Below are positions 1 to 9,120 of a stretch of DNA of 13,143 nt, piece after piece. A program made the translations under genes and the position numbers. Below the pieces are notes generated by a model that did not search any database, was not told the origin of the DNA, and saw nothing but the letters and a program-made list of their open reading frames with translations. This DNA comes from Lysinibacillus sp. (lineage in GTDB: Bacteria > Bacillota > Bacilli > Bacillales_A > Planococcaceae). The stretch covers positions 1 through 13,143 of the forward strand of contig JAAYHP010000140.1 of assembly GCA_012735355.1 (NCBI GenBank). Direction: 5' to 3'. Within the stretch, counting starts at the first letter, position 1. Each line of letters begins with the position of its first letter.

Positions 1-28
1 AAGCTTTTCGAATTTGCCCTTTCGGCAT
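1..28 (-). CDS. rsgA: Ribosome small-subunit-dependent GTPase A, N-terminal fragment (first ~9 codons)
   Basis: Only the start of this gene is inside the window. An ATG at 28..26 reads MPKGQIRKA, which resembles the N-terminus of Bacillus RsgA (CpgA/YloQ). That protein is a circularly permuted GTPase acting in late 30S subunit maturation. A strong Shine-Dalgarno (TAAGGAGG) directly upstream overlaps the prkC stop codon, so the gene is probably translationally coupled to prkC. The position immediately after prkC is the expected one in Bacillaceae, and in B. subtilis PrkC is known to phosphorylate this GTPase. The identification rests on context plus nine residues, since no GTPase motif is visible here. 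Confidence 0.75.
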
Positions 29-39
29 CCAATTCCTCC

Positions 40-1995
40 TTAATCTCCTCTGTCAAATGGTATCGTTTCTTCTTCAATGACAATAGAATCTTTTTCGATT
101 CGGTATGCAGCTGTTGAACCTTCTTCAATCACTAATTGAATTCGATAAGGTGTATCTTCTGTAATCGTAAATTCATCGTAAGCTTTCGCCATCGTATTCG
201 ATTTATCTTGAATAAAAATTCTTACTTGTTGTTCTTCACCCATTAGCGCATAATCATACGGAATAACAGTATTTACGTATACTAATTTTTCCACTTTCTG
301 TTCAGGGCCTTTAGAAACAACAACATTGATCTTTTCTCCAACTTCCAACTTCGTATTAGCGAGAGGCTCTTGGGAAACGACGCTCCCTGCAGGAATGTCA
401 TCAGAATGAACTTCCCCGACCACATTAATTTTAAATCCGGTATTTTTTTCGTATTCTTTCATTGCCGATTGATTGTAGCCCGTTAAATCTGCTACAGTCC
501 CCATTTGTTTTCCTTTACTTACCGTAAGAGTGATGACTGTATCTTTTGCAACTACTTCTTCACCCGGCTTTGGATCTTGACTGATAATCGTGCCTTCAGG
601 TTGATCTGAGTATTCCTCGACAGTTTTAACATCTTCAAAAAAATCATCGATGACAGAAAGCACTTGATTTAATTGTTTGCCGATGTAATCTGCAACTTCC
701 ACTTTATCATCGCCAATCGACACAATTAAATCGATTTCTGTTCCTTTTACCCTCGATAAACCGGCTTTCGGATCCGTTTCAATAACGTACCCTTCCTCAA
801 TTTCTTCATGATTCTTTTCTCGAATTTTGCCAATGACAAAGCCTTTTTCTTCTAAAATTTCCTTTGCCTCTTCCAATTCTACATTCGATACGTCTGGAAT
901 TTCAATTTTATCCGGTTTCAATATATTGATTAACACAATTAAGGAAATAATCAGTAGGGCGGAAACGATTCCAACAATCGTCCATAGTTTCTTTCGATTA
1001 TTCTCTGTATTTTTCGGTTTATTTTCTTTTACAACTTGATTTACCTCAGGTTTTGAAGGAGGTACAACTTTCGTATTAGCCAACTCATCAATCGGTAATC
1101 GTTCTTTAATAATTGGAATAGCTTTCGTTTCATCATTATCTGTAGGTGGTACAAATTTTGGTTCGTTGCGGCGAGCCATTGACAAGCACGTTTCTAAATC
1201 TGCTTCCATCTCTTCAACAGAAGCATATCTGTGGGCTGGATTTTTGGCGGTTGCCTTTAAAATCACATTTTCTAAACTTTGAGGAATCGATGCATCAAAT
1301 TCCCGTACGGAAGGTGTTTCTGCTTGCAAATGCTTCAATGCAATAGATACTGCAGATTCTCCTGAAAACGGTAATTCTCCTGTTAGAAGCTCATATAATA
1401 CAATCCCTAAGGAGTAAATATCAGATTTTTTCGTAGCAATACCACCGCGAGCTTGTTCAGGAGATAAGTAATGGACTGTACCAATGACAGAATTCGTTTT
1501 CGTATAACTAGTGGCAGCGAGGGAAGTAGCAATTCCAAAATCCGTCACTTTCACATTGCCCTCTTCGTCCATTAATATATTTTGAGGCTTAATATCGCGA
1601 TGAATTATTTGATTTTCATGGGCGTGATGAATTGCGCTCGTTAATTGTTTCATAATTTGAACGCTACGAGCTGGTGAAAGGGGAGCATATTCTTTTATGT
1701 ATTGTTTCAACGTTTTACCTTTCACGTATTCAATGACGATGTAGTGCATATCACCATCTTCACCAACATCATAGATAGTGACAATATTCGGATGCATTAA
1801 GCTTGTCGCAGATAAAGCTTCCCGTTGAAAACGACGCATATTTTCTTCTTCGTTCGTTGCATCGTAACGCAAAACTTTAATCGCAACATCACGATTTAAA
1901 ATAATATCGTGGGCTAAATAAACGTTGCTCATCCCACCACCACCGATGAGTTCAAGGACTTTATAGCGATCATTAATTCGTTTTCCTATTAGCAT
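40..1995 (-). CDS. prkC: PASTA-domain Ser/Thr protein kinase PrkC
   Basis: Membrane-bound Hanks-type Ser/Thr kinase of 651 aa, close to the B. subtilis length. In the family it senses muropeptides or lipid II and phosphorylates cell-wall, translation and germination targets. The cytoplasmic kinase domain spans about residues 8-270: Gly-rich loop GGGGMSNVY (18-26), Lys40, HRDIKPQN (132-139), DFG (152-154), and an activation segment ending in SPEQ (178-181). A polar juxtamembrane linker leads to one transmembrane helix (about 337-359). Outside are three PASTA repeats (about 363-428, 431-494, 498-563) and a C-terminal beta-rich domain. The start ATG has a very strong SD (GAGGAGGTG) lying over the prpC stop, with a 3-nt gap, so kinase and its phosphatase are coupled. 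All catalytic motifs are intact. Confidence 0.97.
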   Translation of the reverse strand: MLIGKRINDRYKVLELIGGGGMSNVYLAHDIILNRDVAIKVLRYDATNEEENMRRFQREALSATSLMHPNIVTIYDVGEDGDMHYIVIEYVKGKTLKQYIKEYAPLSPARSVQIMKQLTSAIHHAHENQIIHRDIKPQNILMDEEGNVKVTDFGIATSLAATSYTKTNSVIGTVHYLSPEQARGGIATKKSDIYSLGIVLYELLTGELPFSGESAVSIALKHLQAETPSVREFDASIPQSLENVILKATAKNPAHRYASVEEMEADLETCLSMARRNEPKFVPPTDNDETKAIPIIKERLPIDELANTKVVPPSKPEVNQVVKENKPKNTENNRKKLWTIVGIVSALLIISLIVLINILKPDKIEIPDVSNVELEEAKEILEEKGFVIGKIREKNHEEIEEGYVIETDPKAGLSRVKGTEIDLIVSIGDDKVEVADYIGKQLNQVLSVIDDFFEDVKTVEEYSDQPEGTIISQDPKPGEEVVAKDTVITLTVSKGKQMGTVADLTGYNQSAMKEYEKNTGFKINVVGEVHSDDIPAGSVVSQEPLANTKLEVGEKINVVVSKGPEQKVEKLVYVNTVIPYDYALMGEEQQVRIFIQDKSNTMAKAYDEFTITEDTPYRIQLVIEEGSTAAYRIEKDSIVIEEETIPFDRGD

Positions 1996-1998
1996 TTG

Positions 1999-2742
1999 CT
2001 ACACCTCCTCTTCTGTCATCATTAACAATATAAGGGAAATATTATCTTCTCCACCACTATCGTTTGCTAATTGTACTAATTTTTTTCCCTTCTCATGAAT
2101 CGACATCGGGTACGTAATGATGGCAGCCATCTCATCCGTTGAAATTTTATTGCTTAAACCGTCAGAACAGATGAGCAAGTAAGAATATTGTTGTAATGTT
2201 AGCTCATAAAAATCCGGCTCAATGGTAGGTTCTGTTCCTAAAGCTTTCACGATGAAATTTTTTTGCGGGTGATTTTGCGCCTCTTCTTCACTAATTTCTC
2301 CACTATCAATCAATATGTTGACGTAGGAGTGATCCCTAGTAATTAAGTCTACGCTTTTTGATGTAAAGTAATATACCCGACTATCCCCAATATGTGCAAT
2401 AAGGCACTGATTATTATCAATTAAAACGGCTATTAATGTCGTTCCCATGCCTTGGCAATTTTCATGTTTTAATGAATGATCATAAATTTTTTTATTGATT
2501 GTTGAAATCGTTTCTTCCATCCACTGTCTTTTATCTAGCGAATCCTCTTTGAAGTCTGTATTTAAAAAATAATTCGTCATTTCTTCAATGGCCATCTCAC
2601 TTGCCACATCTCCGGCATTATGGCCACCCATTCCATCAGCTAACAAAGCAAGTTTTAAATTGTCCGGGCGCTCTAAAAAAGCCGCCCGGTCTTCATTAAT
2701 AATTCTTTTTCTCCCGACATCACTTTCGACAGTAAACCTCAC
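1999..2742 (-). CDS. prpC: PP2C-type Ser/Thr protein phosphatase PrpC (Stp1 family)
   Basis: Metal-dependent PP2C phosphatase that reverses PrkC phosphorylation. I chose the GTG at 2742..2740 (247 aa, MRFTVESDVGRKR) because GAGGTGA lies 5-6 nt upstream and the N-terminus then matches the family (B. subtilis PrpC is about 254 aa). The longer ATG start at 2793 would add 17 unconserved residues and overlap rlmN by 46 nt. A second GTG at 2751 overlaps the rlmN stop but lacks a well-spaced SD. Motifs in the 247-aa form: E17-D18, DGMGGH (36-41) for metal binding, GMGTT (98-102), HIGDSR (117-122), CSDGLSN (192-198) and GGEDN (230-234). The protein is soluble and has no signal peptide. It precedes prkC by 3 nt, the standard phosphatase-kinase pair. 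Confidence 0.95.
   Translation of the reverse strand: MRFTVESDVGRKRIINEDRAAFLERPDNLKLALLADGMGGHNAGDVASEMAIEEMTNYFLNTDFKEDSLDKRQWMEETISTINKKIYDHSLKHENCQGMGTTLIAVLIDNNQCLIAHIGDSRVYYFTSKSVDLITRDHSYVNILIDSGEISEEEAQNHPQKNFIVKALGTEPTIEPDFYELTLQQYSYLLICSDGLSNKISTDEMAAIITYPMSIHEKGKKLVQLANDSGGEDNISLILLMMTEEEV
2664..2689 (-). repeat. GC-rich inverted repeat inside the 5' end of prpC
   Basis: Seven-bp perfect inverted repeat (CCGGGCG at 2664-2670 and CGCCCGG at 2683-2689) with a 12-nt loop holding a run of six U on the minus-strand RNA. It falls at about codons 18-28 of prpC, in otherwise AT-rich sequence. It could form an mRNA hairpin near the start of the phosphatase gene. It could equally be a chance result of the codons used, so function is unproven. 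Confidence 0.4.
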
Positions 2743-2747
2743 TTTTG

Positions 2748-3887
2748 TCACCTCGTCTCGTGAACTCTCTCTTTCGCTCGCAATTGCCCACATGCAGCAT
2801 CAATATCTGAGCCTTGTTCTCTACGAATGGTTACATTAATTCCGTGCTTTTTAAGGGTTTTTTCAAAAGCAAATATTTGGTTTTTCGGTGTACGAACATA
2901 GTCCCGTTCTGGCACATAGTTTACCGGGATTAAATTGACATGGCATTTAATTCCTTTAATAAGTTTTGCCAGTTCTTCCGCATGCTCAACTGAGTCATTC
3001 ACTCCACCAAATAAACCGTATTCAAAACTTACACGGCGTCCTGTTTTATTCGTATAGTAACGAATGGCTTCTAATAATTTATCTAACTTATAAGCTCTTG
3101 CAATCGGCATTAGTTTTTGACGCAATTCTTGGTTTGGCGCATGAAGGGATAATGCGAAATTAATTTGCAATTGTTCATCGGCAAATTGATAAATCTTCGG
3201 AATAATGCCAGATGTTGAAACGGTTATATGACGGGCACCAATATTGAGTCCCTTTTCATGATTAATGACCTTTAAGAAGTTCATCATCGCATCGTAATTG
3301 TCAAATGGTTCTCCAATTCCCATAATAACGATATGGGATACCCGTTCATCAACTTCATCTAAGGCTTGTTGTACTTTCACGACTTGCTCCACAATTTCAC
3401 CAGCAAGCAAATGTCGTTTTAACCCACCTAAAGTGGATGCACAGAAAGTACATCCGATGCGACAACCAACTTGTGTTGTTACACAAACGGAATTTCCATA
3501 ATCATGACGCATTAATACCGTTTCAATGGAATACCCATCTTGCAATTGAAATAAAAATTTAATCGTACCATCTTTTGATTCTTGTTTAATGATGGTTGAA
3601 AGGGTTGTTAATGCAAAGTTTTCTTTTAATTGATCACGTAATGGTTTCGATAAATTCGTCATTTCATCGAAGGTTTTTACTCGCTTTTCGTAAAGCCATT
3701 CATAAATTTGGTTGGCCCGAAAAGGCTTTTCTCCATGTTCTTTTAACCATTGTTTCAGTTCATCCAATTGCAATGAATAGATGGATTCCTTTAAATTCGG
3801 TTTTTCTTTCTTCTCACGTTTCTTCGGCTGCTCTATATGTTCTACTAAATCATTAATACGTTCATCAAATATTTTTTTATGTTCCAT
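2748..3887 (-). CDS. rlmN: Dual-specificity 23S rRNA (A2503-C2)/tRNA (A37-C2) methyltransferase RlmN, radical SAM
   Basis: Radical SAM enzyme that adds a C2 methyl group to A2503 in the 23S rRNA peptidyl-transferase centre and, in the family, to A37 of some tRNAs. It has 379 aa against about 363 in B. subtilis. The excess is a Lys/Glu-rich N-terminal extension (residues 1-34) before the conserved [14 protein letters not shown] segment. The [4Fe-4S] motif CRIGCTFC uses C142, C146 and C149. GIGEPFDNY is the SAM-binding GEP region. C366 in the C-terminal DAACGQL is the resolving cysteine expected for RlmN, which together with the alanine at 150 (CTFCAS) argues for RlmN rather than Cfr. The start ATG at 3887 is fixed by an in-frame TAA 9 nt upstream. 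Its SD (AAAGGAGA) lies unusually far away, about 14 nt. Confidence 0.96.
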   Translation of the reverse strand: MEHKKIFDERINDLVEHIEQPKKREKKEKPNLKESIYSLQLDELKQWLKEHGEKPFRANQIYEWLYEKRVKTFDEMTNLSKPLRDQLKENFALTTLSTIIKQESKDGTIKFLFQLQDGYSIETVLMRHDYGNSVCVTTQVGCRIGCTFCASTLGGLKRHLLAGEIVEQVVKVQQALDEVDERVSHIVIMGIGEPFDNYDAMMNFLKVINHEKGLNIGARHITVSTSGIIPKIYQFADEQLQINFALSLHAPNQELRQKLMPIARAYKLDKLLEAIRYYTNKTGRRVSFEYGLFGGVNDSVEHAEELAKLIKGIKCHVNLIPVNYVPERDYVRTPKNQIFAFEKTLKKHGINVTIRREQGSDIDAACGQLRAKERVHETR

Positions 3888-3910
3888 TCCTAATTAGGAT
3901 TCTCCTTTTA
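3888..3910 (-). promoter_or_regulatory. rlmN translation-initiation region with 12-bp palindrome between SD and ATG
   Basis: The only good SD for rlmN (AAAGGAGA, overlapping the rsmB TAA stop) is separated from the ATG by a perfect palindrome, TCCTAATTAGGA (3888-3899). As RNA this can form a 4-bp UCCU/AGGA hairpin that would bring the SD close to the start codon. Alternatively, the same UCCU can pair with the AGGA of the SD and mask it. The stems are short, so any regulatory effect is inference; the layout itself is directly visible. Confidence 0.4.
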
Positions 3911-5266
3911 TTGTTGTTTTTCCAATACAGCAACAAAGAAACCGTCACTTCCAAAGTCTTGAGGAAAGACTTGTAACATGCCTTCTTGTTGCTTTTCTAA
4001 AAGTTGTTTCGGCAAATGTTCAATAGGAACGAGTTTCATTTCTGGATGTGACGAAAGTAAAGCTTGAACTGTTCCTTCATTTTCTTTTGGCATAACAGTA
4101 CAAGTACTATATACTAATTTTCCACCAGGCTTTAACAATTTTACCGCGTTACTTAAAAGTTCCAATTGAATTTCATGTAAACGGTCAAAATCATCGGATC
4201 GTTTCGTATATTTAATATCCGGTTTACGTCGCATGACTCCTAACCCAGAACAAGGCGCATCGACTAATATAGCATCAAAGGAATTTCCCTCAAGGAGCTC
4301 TGCTGATTTTCTACCATCTATCGGAGCCGTTTCTATAATTTCAATTCCTAGCCGACTTGCATTTTCATAAATTAAATCTAATTTATGGGGATGAATATCC
4401 GTTGCAAGGATAGACCCTTCATTTTTCATTAACTCAGCCATATGAGTTGTTTTTCCACCAGGTGCAGAACATAAATCCAACACCCTATCTCCTGGCTGTG
4501 GATTTAAAGCAATGGCAGGCATCATGGAACTTTCATCTTGTATCGTGATGAGCCCTTCTGCAAAAGCTTTCGTTCTAGCCACTTGCCCGTTTTCAATATA
4601 TAAGCAAACTGGAATCACTTCGCTCTGTTTCGCTTGAATATTCTCTTCCGCTAACTTTTCAATAACTTCTTTCACCGTTGCCTTTAGTGTATTCACTCGC
4701 ACCGTTTGCTTTGGTGGGATATTGTTTTCCTTTAACATCGCCGTTGTTTTCTCTAAACCGTAACATTCAATAAACAGTTCCACTAGCCACTTTGGATGGC
4801 TCGTGCCAATAGCTAATTGTTCTAACGGATCTTTTATTTTTTCTAAAGAAGGGACTCCAATACGTAAAATGGAACGTAAAATGCCGTTTACCATGGAAGC
4901 AATCCCTTTATGTCCTCTACGTTTTGCGATTTCTACAGCTTCATTAACAACAGCGTGATCAGGTACTTTCGACAAATAGACCATCTGATATAAAGATAGT
5001 CTTAACAACCATTTCACCCAAAGCTCAATTTTTCCTCGAATAAAGGGCTCTAAAAAATAGTCTAAAGTATACTTATATTGCAACGTTCCGTAAGTTAATT
5101 CTGTAAGTAACGCACGATCTTTTGCTTCTATATGGTATTTATTAATTGTTTGATTTAATAATAGGTTGGAATAGGCTTGATTTTGATCAACGGCTAGTAA
5201 AATGCTTAAAGCGGCATCCCGAACATTTCCATCCCATATTTGAGCTTTCTTCTTTTTCCTACTCAT
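3908..5266 (-). CDS. rsmB: 16S rRNA (cytosine-C5) methyltransferase RsmB (Sun/YloM)
   Basis: SAM-dependent enzyme making m5C967 (E. coli numbering) in 16S rRNA; 452 aa, the usual length. An N-terminal NusB-like RNA-binding domain covers about residues 10-140 and the RsmB/NOP catalytic domain about 185-450. SAM motif I is [11 protein letters not shown] (263-273). Motif IV has VDAPCSG with Cys339 and motif VI has YSTCT with Cys389, the two cysteines used by m5C RNA methyltransferases. The ATG overlaps the fmt stop by 4 nt (ATGA, 5266..5263), with a GGAG SD inside fmt, indicating translational coupling. The terminal [12 protein letters not shown] matches the conserved C-terminus. Confidence 0.96.
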   Translation of the reverse strand: MSRKKKKAQIWDGNVRDAALSILLAVDQNQAYSNLLLNQTINKYHIEAKDRALLTELTYGTLQYKYTLDYFLEPFIRGKIELWVKWLLRLSLYQMVYLSKVPDHAVVNEAVEIAKRRGHKGIASMVNGILRSILRIGVPSLEKIKDPLEQLAIGTSHPKWLVELFIECYGLEKTTAMLKENNIPPKQTVRVNTLKATVKEVIEKLAEENIQAKQSEVIPVCLYIENGQVARTKAFAEGLITIQDESSMMPAIALNPQPGDRVLDLCSAPGGKTTHMAELMKNEGSILATDIHPHKLDLIYENASRLGIEIIETAPIDGRKSAELLEGNSFDAILVDAPCSGLGVMRRKPDIKYTKRSDDFDRLHEIQLELLSNAVKLLKPGGKLVYSTCTVMPKENEGTVQALLSSHPEMKLVPIEHLPKQLLEKQQEGMLQVFPQDFGSDGFFVAVLEKQQ

Positions 5267-6201
5267 TCAAATAAATCTCCAATCTGCAATTTTGATCCAA
5301 CGCCACGTAAATACTCTTCCGCCGACATGCGTTTTTTCCCTGCAGGTTGTATTTCTAGTATTTGAACTGTTCCTTTTCCAGTGGCAACTTCAAAAGATTT
5401 CTTTTCAATTTTTACTATTTCCCCAGGGCGTCCATCGAAATTAGGCTCTCCTACTTTCGCCCACCAAATTTTCACATTTTCCCCTTGGAAAGTTGTATAG
5501 GCGATAGGCCACGGATGTAAACCGCGCACTTGATTATATATATCTTTCGCGGATTTAGACCAATCGATGCGTTCTTGATCCCTTGAAATATTATGGGCAA
5601 AAGTTGCTTTACTTTCATCTTGTGGAATGCGGTCGTTCGTTCCAGCGATAATGGAAGGCAACGTTTCTTTTAATAAATCGCGACCAAGGAAACTAAGCTT
5701 TTCAAACATGATTCCAGTATGATCTGACTCTTCAATCGGTATCTCTCTTTGTGAAATAATATCACCGGCATCTAATTTTTCCGCCATATACATAATCGTT
5801 ACGCCTGTTTTCTCTTCTCCATCGATAATCGCTTGGTGAATTGGCGCTCCTCCGCGATATTTTGGAAGAAGTGATGCATGAACATTTATACACCCTAATT
5901 TCGGTGCATCAAGTAGCTCTTTCGGCAAGATTTGTCCGAAAGCAGCCGTCACTACTAAATCTGGATTCAATGCAAGAATTTCTTGCAACTCTTCAGAGCC
6001 TTTTAGTTTCTCAGGTTGAAGTACTTTTAATCCTAATTTCAAAGCTTCTTCTTTGACAGGAGGAGGAGTTAAAATCCGTTTTCTACCGACTGGGCGATCT
6101 GGTTGTGTAACGACTGCAGCAATGGAATATCCTTCATCATAAAGCATACGTAAAATAGGCACTGAAAAATCAGGTGTTCCCATGAATACGATTTTCGTCA
6201 T
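5263..6201 (-). CDS. fmt: Methionyl-tRNA formyltransferase
   Basis: Transfers a formyl group from 10-formyl-tetrahydrofolate to initiator Met-tRNA, the first step of the formyl-methionine cycle. It has 312 aa against about 315 in relatives. The N-terminal formyltransferase domain contains [16 protein letters not shown] with Asn106 and His108, and Asp144 follows in LDAGD. These are the catalytic triad positions in E. coli numbering. The tRNA-binding OB-fold C-terminal domain covers about residues 206-312. It lies 2 nt after def, with the SD GGGGAGG inside the last codons of def. This pairs the enzyme that adds the formyl group with the one that removes it. The stop overlaps the rsmB start. Confidence 0.97.
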   Translation of the reverse strand: MTKIVFMGTPDFSVPILRMLYDEGYSIAAVVTQPDRPVGRKRILTPPPVKEEALKLGLKVLQPEKLKGSEELQEILALNPDLVVTAAFGQILPKELLDAPKLGCINVHASLLPKYRGGAPIHQAIIDGEEKTGVTIMYMAEKLDAGDIISQREIPIEESDHTGIMFEKLSFLGRDLLKETLPSIIAGTNDRIPQDESKATFAHNISRDQERIDWSKSAKDIYNQVRGLHPWPIAYTTFQGENVKIWWAKVGEPNFDGRPGEIVKIEKKSFEVATGKGTVQILEIQPAGKKRMSAEEYLRGVGSKLQIGDLFE

Positions 6202-6203
6202 TA

Positions 6204-6692
6204 TTACTCTTCCTCCCCATACAATTCTTCTAATTCTTCTTCCGTGTATACTCGCGTTATTTTCGAATTAAAGAGTATCCCATCGAGATGGTCAATTTCA
6301 TGTAATATAACCCGAGCATCAAAGTCTGTTGCTTCTAGCTGATAAACTTGACCATTGCGATCATGGGCTTCAATCTTCACGTAAGTTGGTCGTTCTACTT
6401 CACCAAACAACCCAGGAAAACTTAAACAACCTTCAATATCTACTGAAGAGCCTTCTGTTTCTAAAACCGTTGGATTAATCATTTCCAAAATTGAACCTTC
6501 TTCGCCAAGCTCTGCGATTGCTATACGAAGGGGAACGTTCACTTGGGGAGCAGCAATACCAACTCCATCATATTCAATCATCGTTTCGTACATATCATCT
6601 AATAAGGTAATAATTTCTTCGTTGATTTCAGTTACTTCTTTTGTTTTTTCTGAAAGCACTTTATTAGGATGCTTTACAATCTCTCTAATCAT
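6204..6692 (-). CDS. def: Peptide deformylase, type I
   Basis: Metalloenzyme removing the N-formyl group from nascent proteins as they leave the ribosome; 162 aa. All three signature motifs are intact: GVGIAAPQ (43-50), EGCLSFP (87-93, metal ligand Cys89) and HEIDH (131-135, metal ligands His131 and His135 and catalytic Glu132). The sequence EGCLS, rather than EGCLSV with a family-typical insertion near the start, places it with the short type I enzymes seen next to fmt. Type II enzymes are longer, so this one is not the YkrB/DefB-like class by size alone. The start ATG has GAGGAT five nt upstream. It follows priA by 16 nt. Confidence 0.96.
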   Translation of the reverse strand: MIREIVKHPNKVLSEKTKEVTEINEEIITLLDDMYETMIEYDGVGIAAPQVNVPLRIAIAELGEEGSILEMINPTVLETEGSSVDIEGCLSFPGLFGEVERPTYVKIEAHDRNGQVYQLEATDFDARVILHEIDHLDGILFNSKITRVYTEEELEELYGEEE

Positions 6693-6708
6693 AGTTATCC
6701 TCTTTCTA

Positions 6709-9120
6709 TTAAATCGTTGCTGGATCTAAATCGATGGTTAAAATAATTCCTTTTTTAATCCAGTCAGAGCGGTAAATTTTAATTAATTGTAAAAAAGTTG
6801 GAATTAAGTTCGGTTCTATTTTGTATTTTATCAAACATTGATAGCGATATCTATTTTGTAATCGAACGATGCTCGCCGTTGTCGGACCAATAATTGAAAC
6901 GTTAAAGGAAAGGTTCATTCTAAGAAAATCGGCACATTTTTTTGCGTATTCTGCCGCTATCATCACATCATCATGGGAAACTTGGATAAGGGCAATATAA
7001 TAATACGGGGGATATCCGGCATGGTGCCTCATCAACATTTCCCTCTCATAAAAAGGTTCATAATGTTGTTCTTTCGCAAGTTCTATTGCATAATGTTCCG
7101 GTGTATACGTTTGAATAATCACTTCACCAAGCCGTTCTGCTCTACCGGCTCGACCGCTCACTTGAGTTAGCAGTTGAAATGTTCTTTCAGCTGCGCGAAA
7201 ATCCGGCAAATGAAGAGATGTATCAGCACTTAATACGCCTACTAATGTAATATTCGGAAAATCCAATCCCTTAGCAATCATTTGAGTCCCAAGTAAAATA
7301 TCTGCTTTACCCGCACCAAAATCATCTAAAATCGCTTCGTGGGATCCCTTTCTCTTCGTCGTGTCTACATCCATTCTTAATACCCGAGCTTCTGGAAACA
7401 ATTTCGTTAACTCTTCTTCCACCTTTTGCGTTCCTGTTCCGAAATAACGAATGTGATCGCTTCCACACTCAGGGCAAATGTTAGGAACCCCTTGTTCAAA
7501 ACCGCAATAGTGGCATTTTAATTTTTCGTTATAGCGATGATATGTTAAAGAAATATCACAATTTTCACATTGCACGACCGTTCCACAATCCCTGCAAAGA
7601 ACAAAAGATGAATATCCTCGACGATTCAAAAATAGAACCATTTGCTCTTTCTTCTCTAGTCGCACGCGTATTGCTTCCACTAGCTTTTCAGAAAACATGG
7701 AGCGATTGCCCTTTTTCAATTCCTCCCGCATGTCAACAACTTCTACAGTTGGCAGCGGTTGCTTTAATGCTCTTTCCTTTAACGTTAAAAGGGTATACAC
7801 ATTTTTTCTTGCTCGAGCGTAAGATTCTAAACTAGGAGTAGCGCTACCTAGAATAACGGGACAATGATGATACCCGCTTCTCCAAATGGCCACATCTCGC
7901 GCATGATATCTCGGCGAGTCTTCCTGTTTATAAGTAGCTTCATGTTCTTCATCGAGAATAATGAGACCGACATTTTCAAAAGGTGCAAAAATGGCTGATC
8001 GGGCACCGACAACCACTTTCACTTTTTGTTGATGAACTTTTCGCCACTCGTCGTATTTTTCCCCAACAGAAAGGCCGCTGTGCATGACAGCAACCAGTTC
8101 CCCAAATCGGGATCTAAAACGGTTCGTCATTTGAGGAGTAAGAGAAATTTCCGGAACGAGAACGATCGCTTCCTTCCCTTGTTTCAAACAGTGCTGAATC
8201 GCCTGTAAGTAAACTTCTGTTTTACCACTTCCTGTCACACCATGAAGTAAAAAAGTTTCAGGATTTTTCCCTTCCATCGCTTCACAAATTTTATGTAAGG
8301 CTACTTGTTGTTCATCGGTTAACGTTAAAAAATCTGTCTTTTCGATATCCTTCGTAAAGGGATTTCGATACACTTCTTCATAAACAAATTCCGCTGCACC
8401 GAGATCAATCACCGCTTTTAAAACTTGTGGAGAACAATTGACGACTTCAATAATTTCATCCGGGTCTAATATTACCCCTACACGCTCTTGCATCCATAAA
8501 AGAAGTTCCTTCTGTTTCTTTGCTCGATTAGAAATCCTTTCGTCAATGGCTTTCAGATGGTTTACATCCTCTGAGATTTTAATTTTTCGAATTTCTTTTA
8601 CATTGCCCTTTTGCTTCACAACGTTTTCAATTGAAAGCAATTTTTCTTTTAATGCTTTTTTTAATGGAAGTAATAAATCATTTTTTTCAAATTCTTTAAA
8701 ATTCACCTTTGACGTGTTTTTAAAAAAAGGTTGTAATCCCACATCTAATTGTTCAATATTTCCATTTAATATGACGAACTTTTCGTATTTTGCTCTTAGT
8801 GCGGATGGTAGCATCGCTTGCAATGCATCAATTTCATAACAGATCGTTTCAGTTTTCATCCATTTAGCTAATTGAAGCATTTCGTCTGTTAATACCGGTT
8901 CTATATCAAGAAGGGTTGAAATCGGTTTAATTTTATCTTTTGGCACATCGGTATCTTCTTTTATCCCGATCACAAATCCAAGGACGTTCCGAGCACCAAA
9001 AGGTACTTTTACTCGACATCCACATTCGATAAGTTCATGCATAGACTCGGGCACTAAATAATCAAAAGGGCGATCGACAGGATATGCGGATACGTCGACA
9101 ATGACCTCAGCTATTTTCAT
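6709..9120 (-). CDS. priA: Primosomal protein N' (replication restart helicase PriA)
   Basis: 3'-to-5' superfamily 2 DNA helicase that recognises stalled forks and starts DnaB (DnaC in Bacillus) reloading; 803 aa, against about 805 in B. subtilis. The N-terminal 3'-DNA-binding domain is about residues 1-105, followed by a winged-helix region (about 200-255). The helicase core has Walker A GVTGSGKT (294-301), DEEH box (390-393) and GSATPS (425-430). A zinc-binding insertion contains eight cysteines (509, 512, 518, 521, 536, 539, 549, 552), then the C-terminal helicase lobe with QVSGRAGR. The ATG overlaps the coaC stop (ATGA, 9120..9117). Its SD AAGGGA is formed by the last codons of coaC. Confidence 0.97.
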   Translation of the reverse strand: MKIAEVIVDVSAYPVDRPFDYLVPESMHELIECGCRVKVPFGARNVLGFVIGIKEDTDVPKDKIKPISTLLDIEPVLTDEMLQLAKWMKTETICYEIDALQAMLPSALRAKYEKFVILNGNIEQLDVGLQPFFKNTSKVNFKEFEKNDLLLPLKKALKEKLLSIENVVKQKGNVKEIRKIKISEDVNHLKAIDERISNRAKKQKELLLWMQERVGVILDPDEIIEVVNCSPQVLKAVIDLGAAEFVYEEVYRNPFTKDIEKTDFLTLTDEQQVALHKICEAMEGKNPETFLLHGVTGSGKTEVYLQAIQHCLKQGKEAIVLVPEISLTPQMTNRFRSRFGELVAVMHSGLSVGEKYDEWRKVHQQKVKVVVGARSAIFAPFENVGLIILDEEHEATYKQEDSPRYHARDVAIWRSGYHHCPVILGSATPSLESYARARKNVYTLLTLKERALKQPLPTVEVVDMREELKKGNRSMFSEKLVEAIRVRLEKKEQMVLFLNRRGYSSFVLCRDCGTVVQCENCDISLTYHRYNEKLKCHYCGFEQGVPNICPECGSDHIRYFGTGTQKVEEELTKLFPEARVLRMDVDTTKRKGSHEAILDDFGAGKADILLGTQMIAKGLDFPNITLVGVLSADTSLHLPDFRAAERTFQLLTQVSGRAGRAERLGEVIIQTYTPEHYAIELAKEQHYEPFYEREMLMRHHAGYPPYYYIALIQVSHDDVMIAAEYAKKCADFLRMNLSFNVSIIGPTTASIVRLQNRYRYQCLIKYKIEPNLIPTFLQLIKIYRSDWIKKGIILTIDLDPATI

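Noticed and set aside
2743..2793. Upstream ATG start for prpC giving 264 aa
   Set aside because: The added 17 residues lie in the rlmN reading region and are not family-like. The GTG at 2742 has a near-perfect SD and restores the conserved N-terminus.
4862..4882. Short direct repeat ACGTAAAATG in rsmB
   Set aside because: It encodes the repeated peptide segment LRSILRI within a conserved helix and has no sign of independent function.
8438..8839. 133-aa open frame on the plus strand inside priA
   Set aside because: It is antisense to a fully conserved region of priA, with no SD and low-complexity Ser/Phe content typical of the reverse complement of a real gene.
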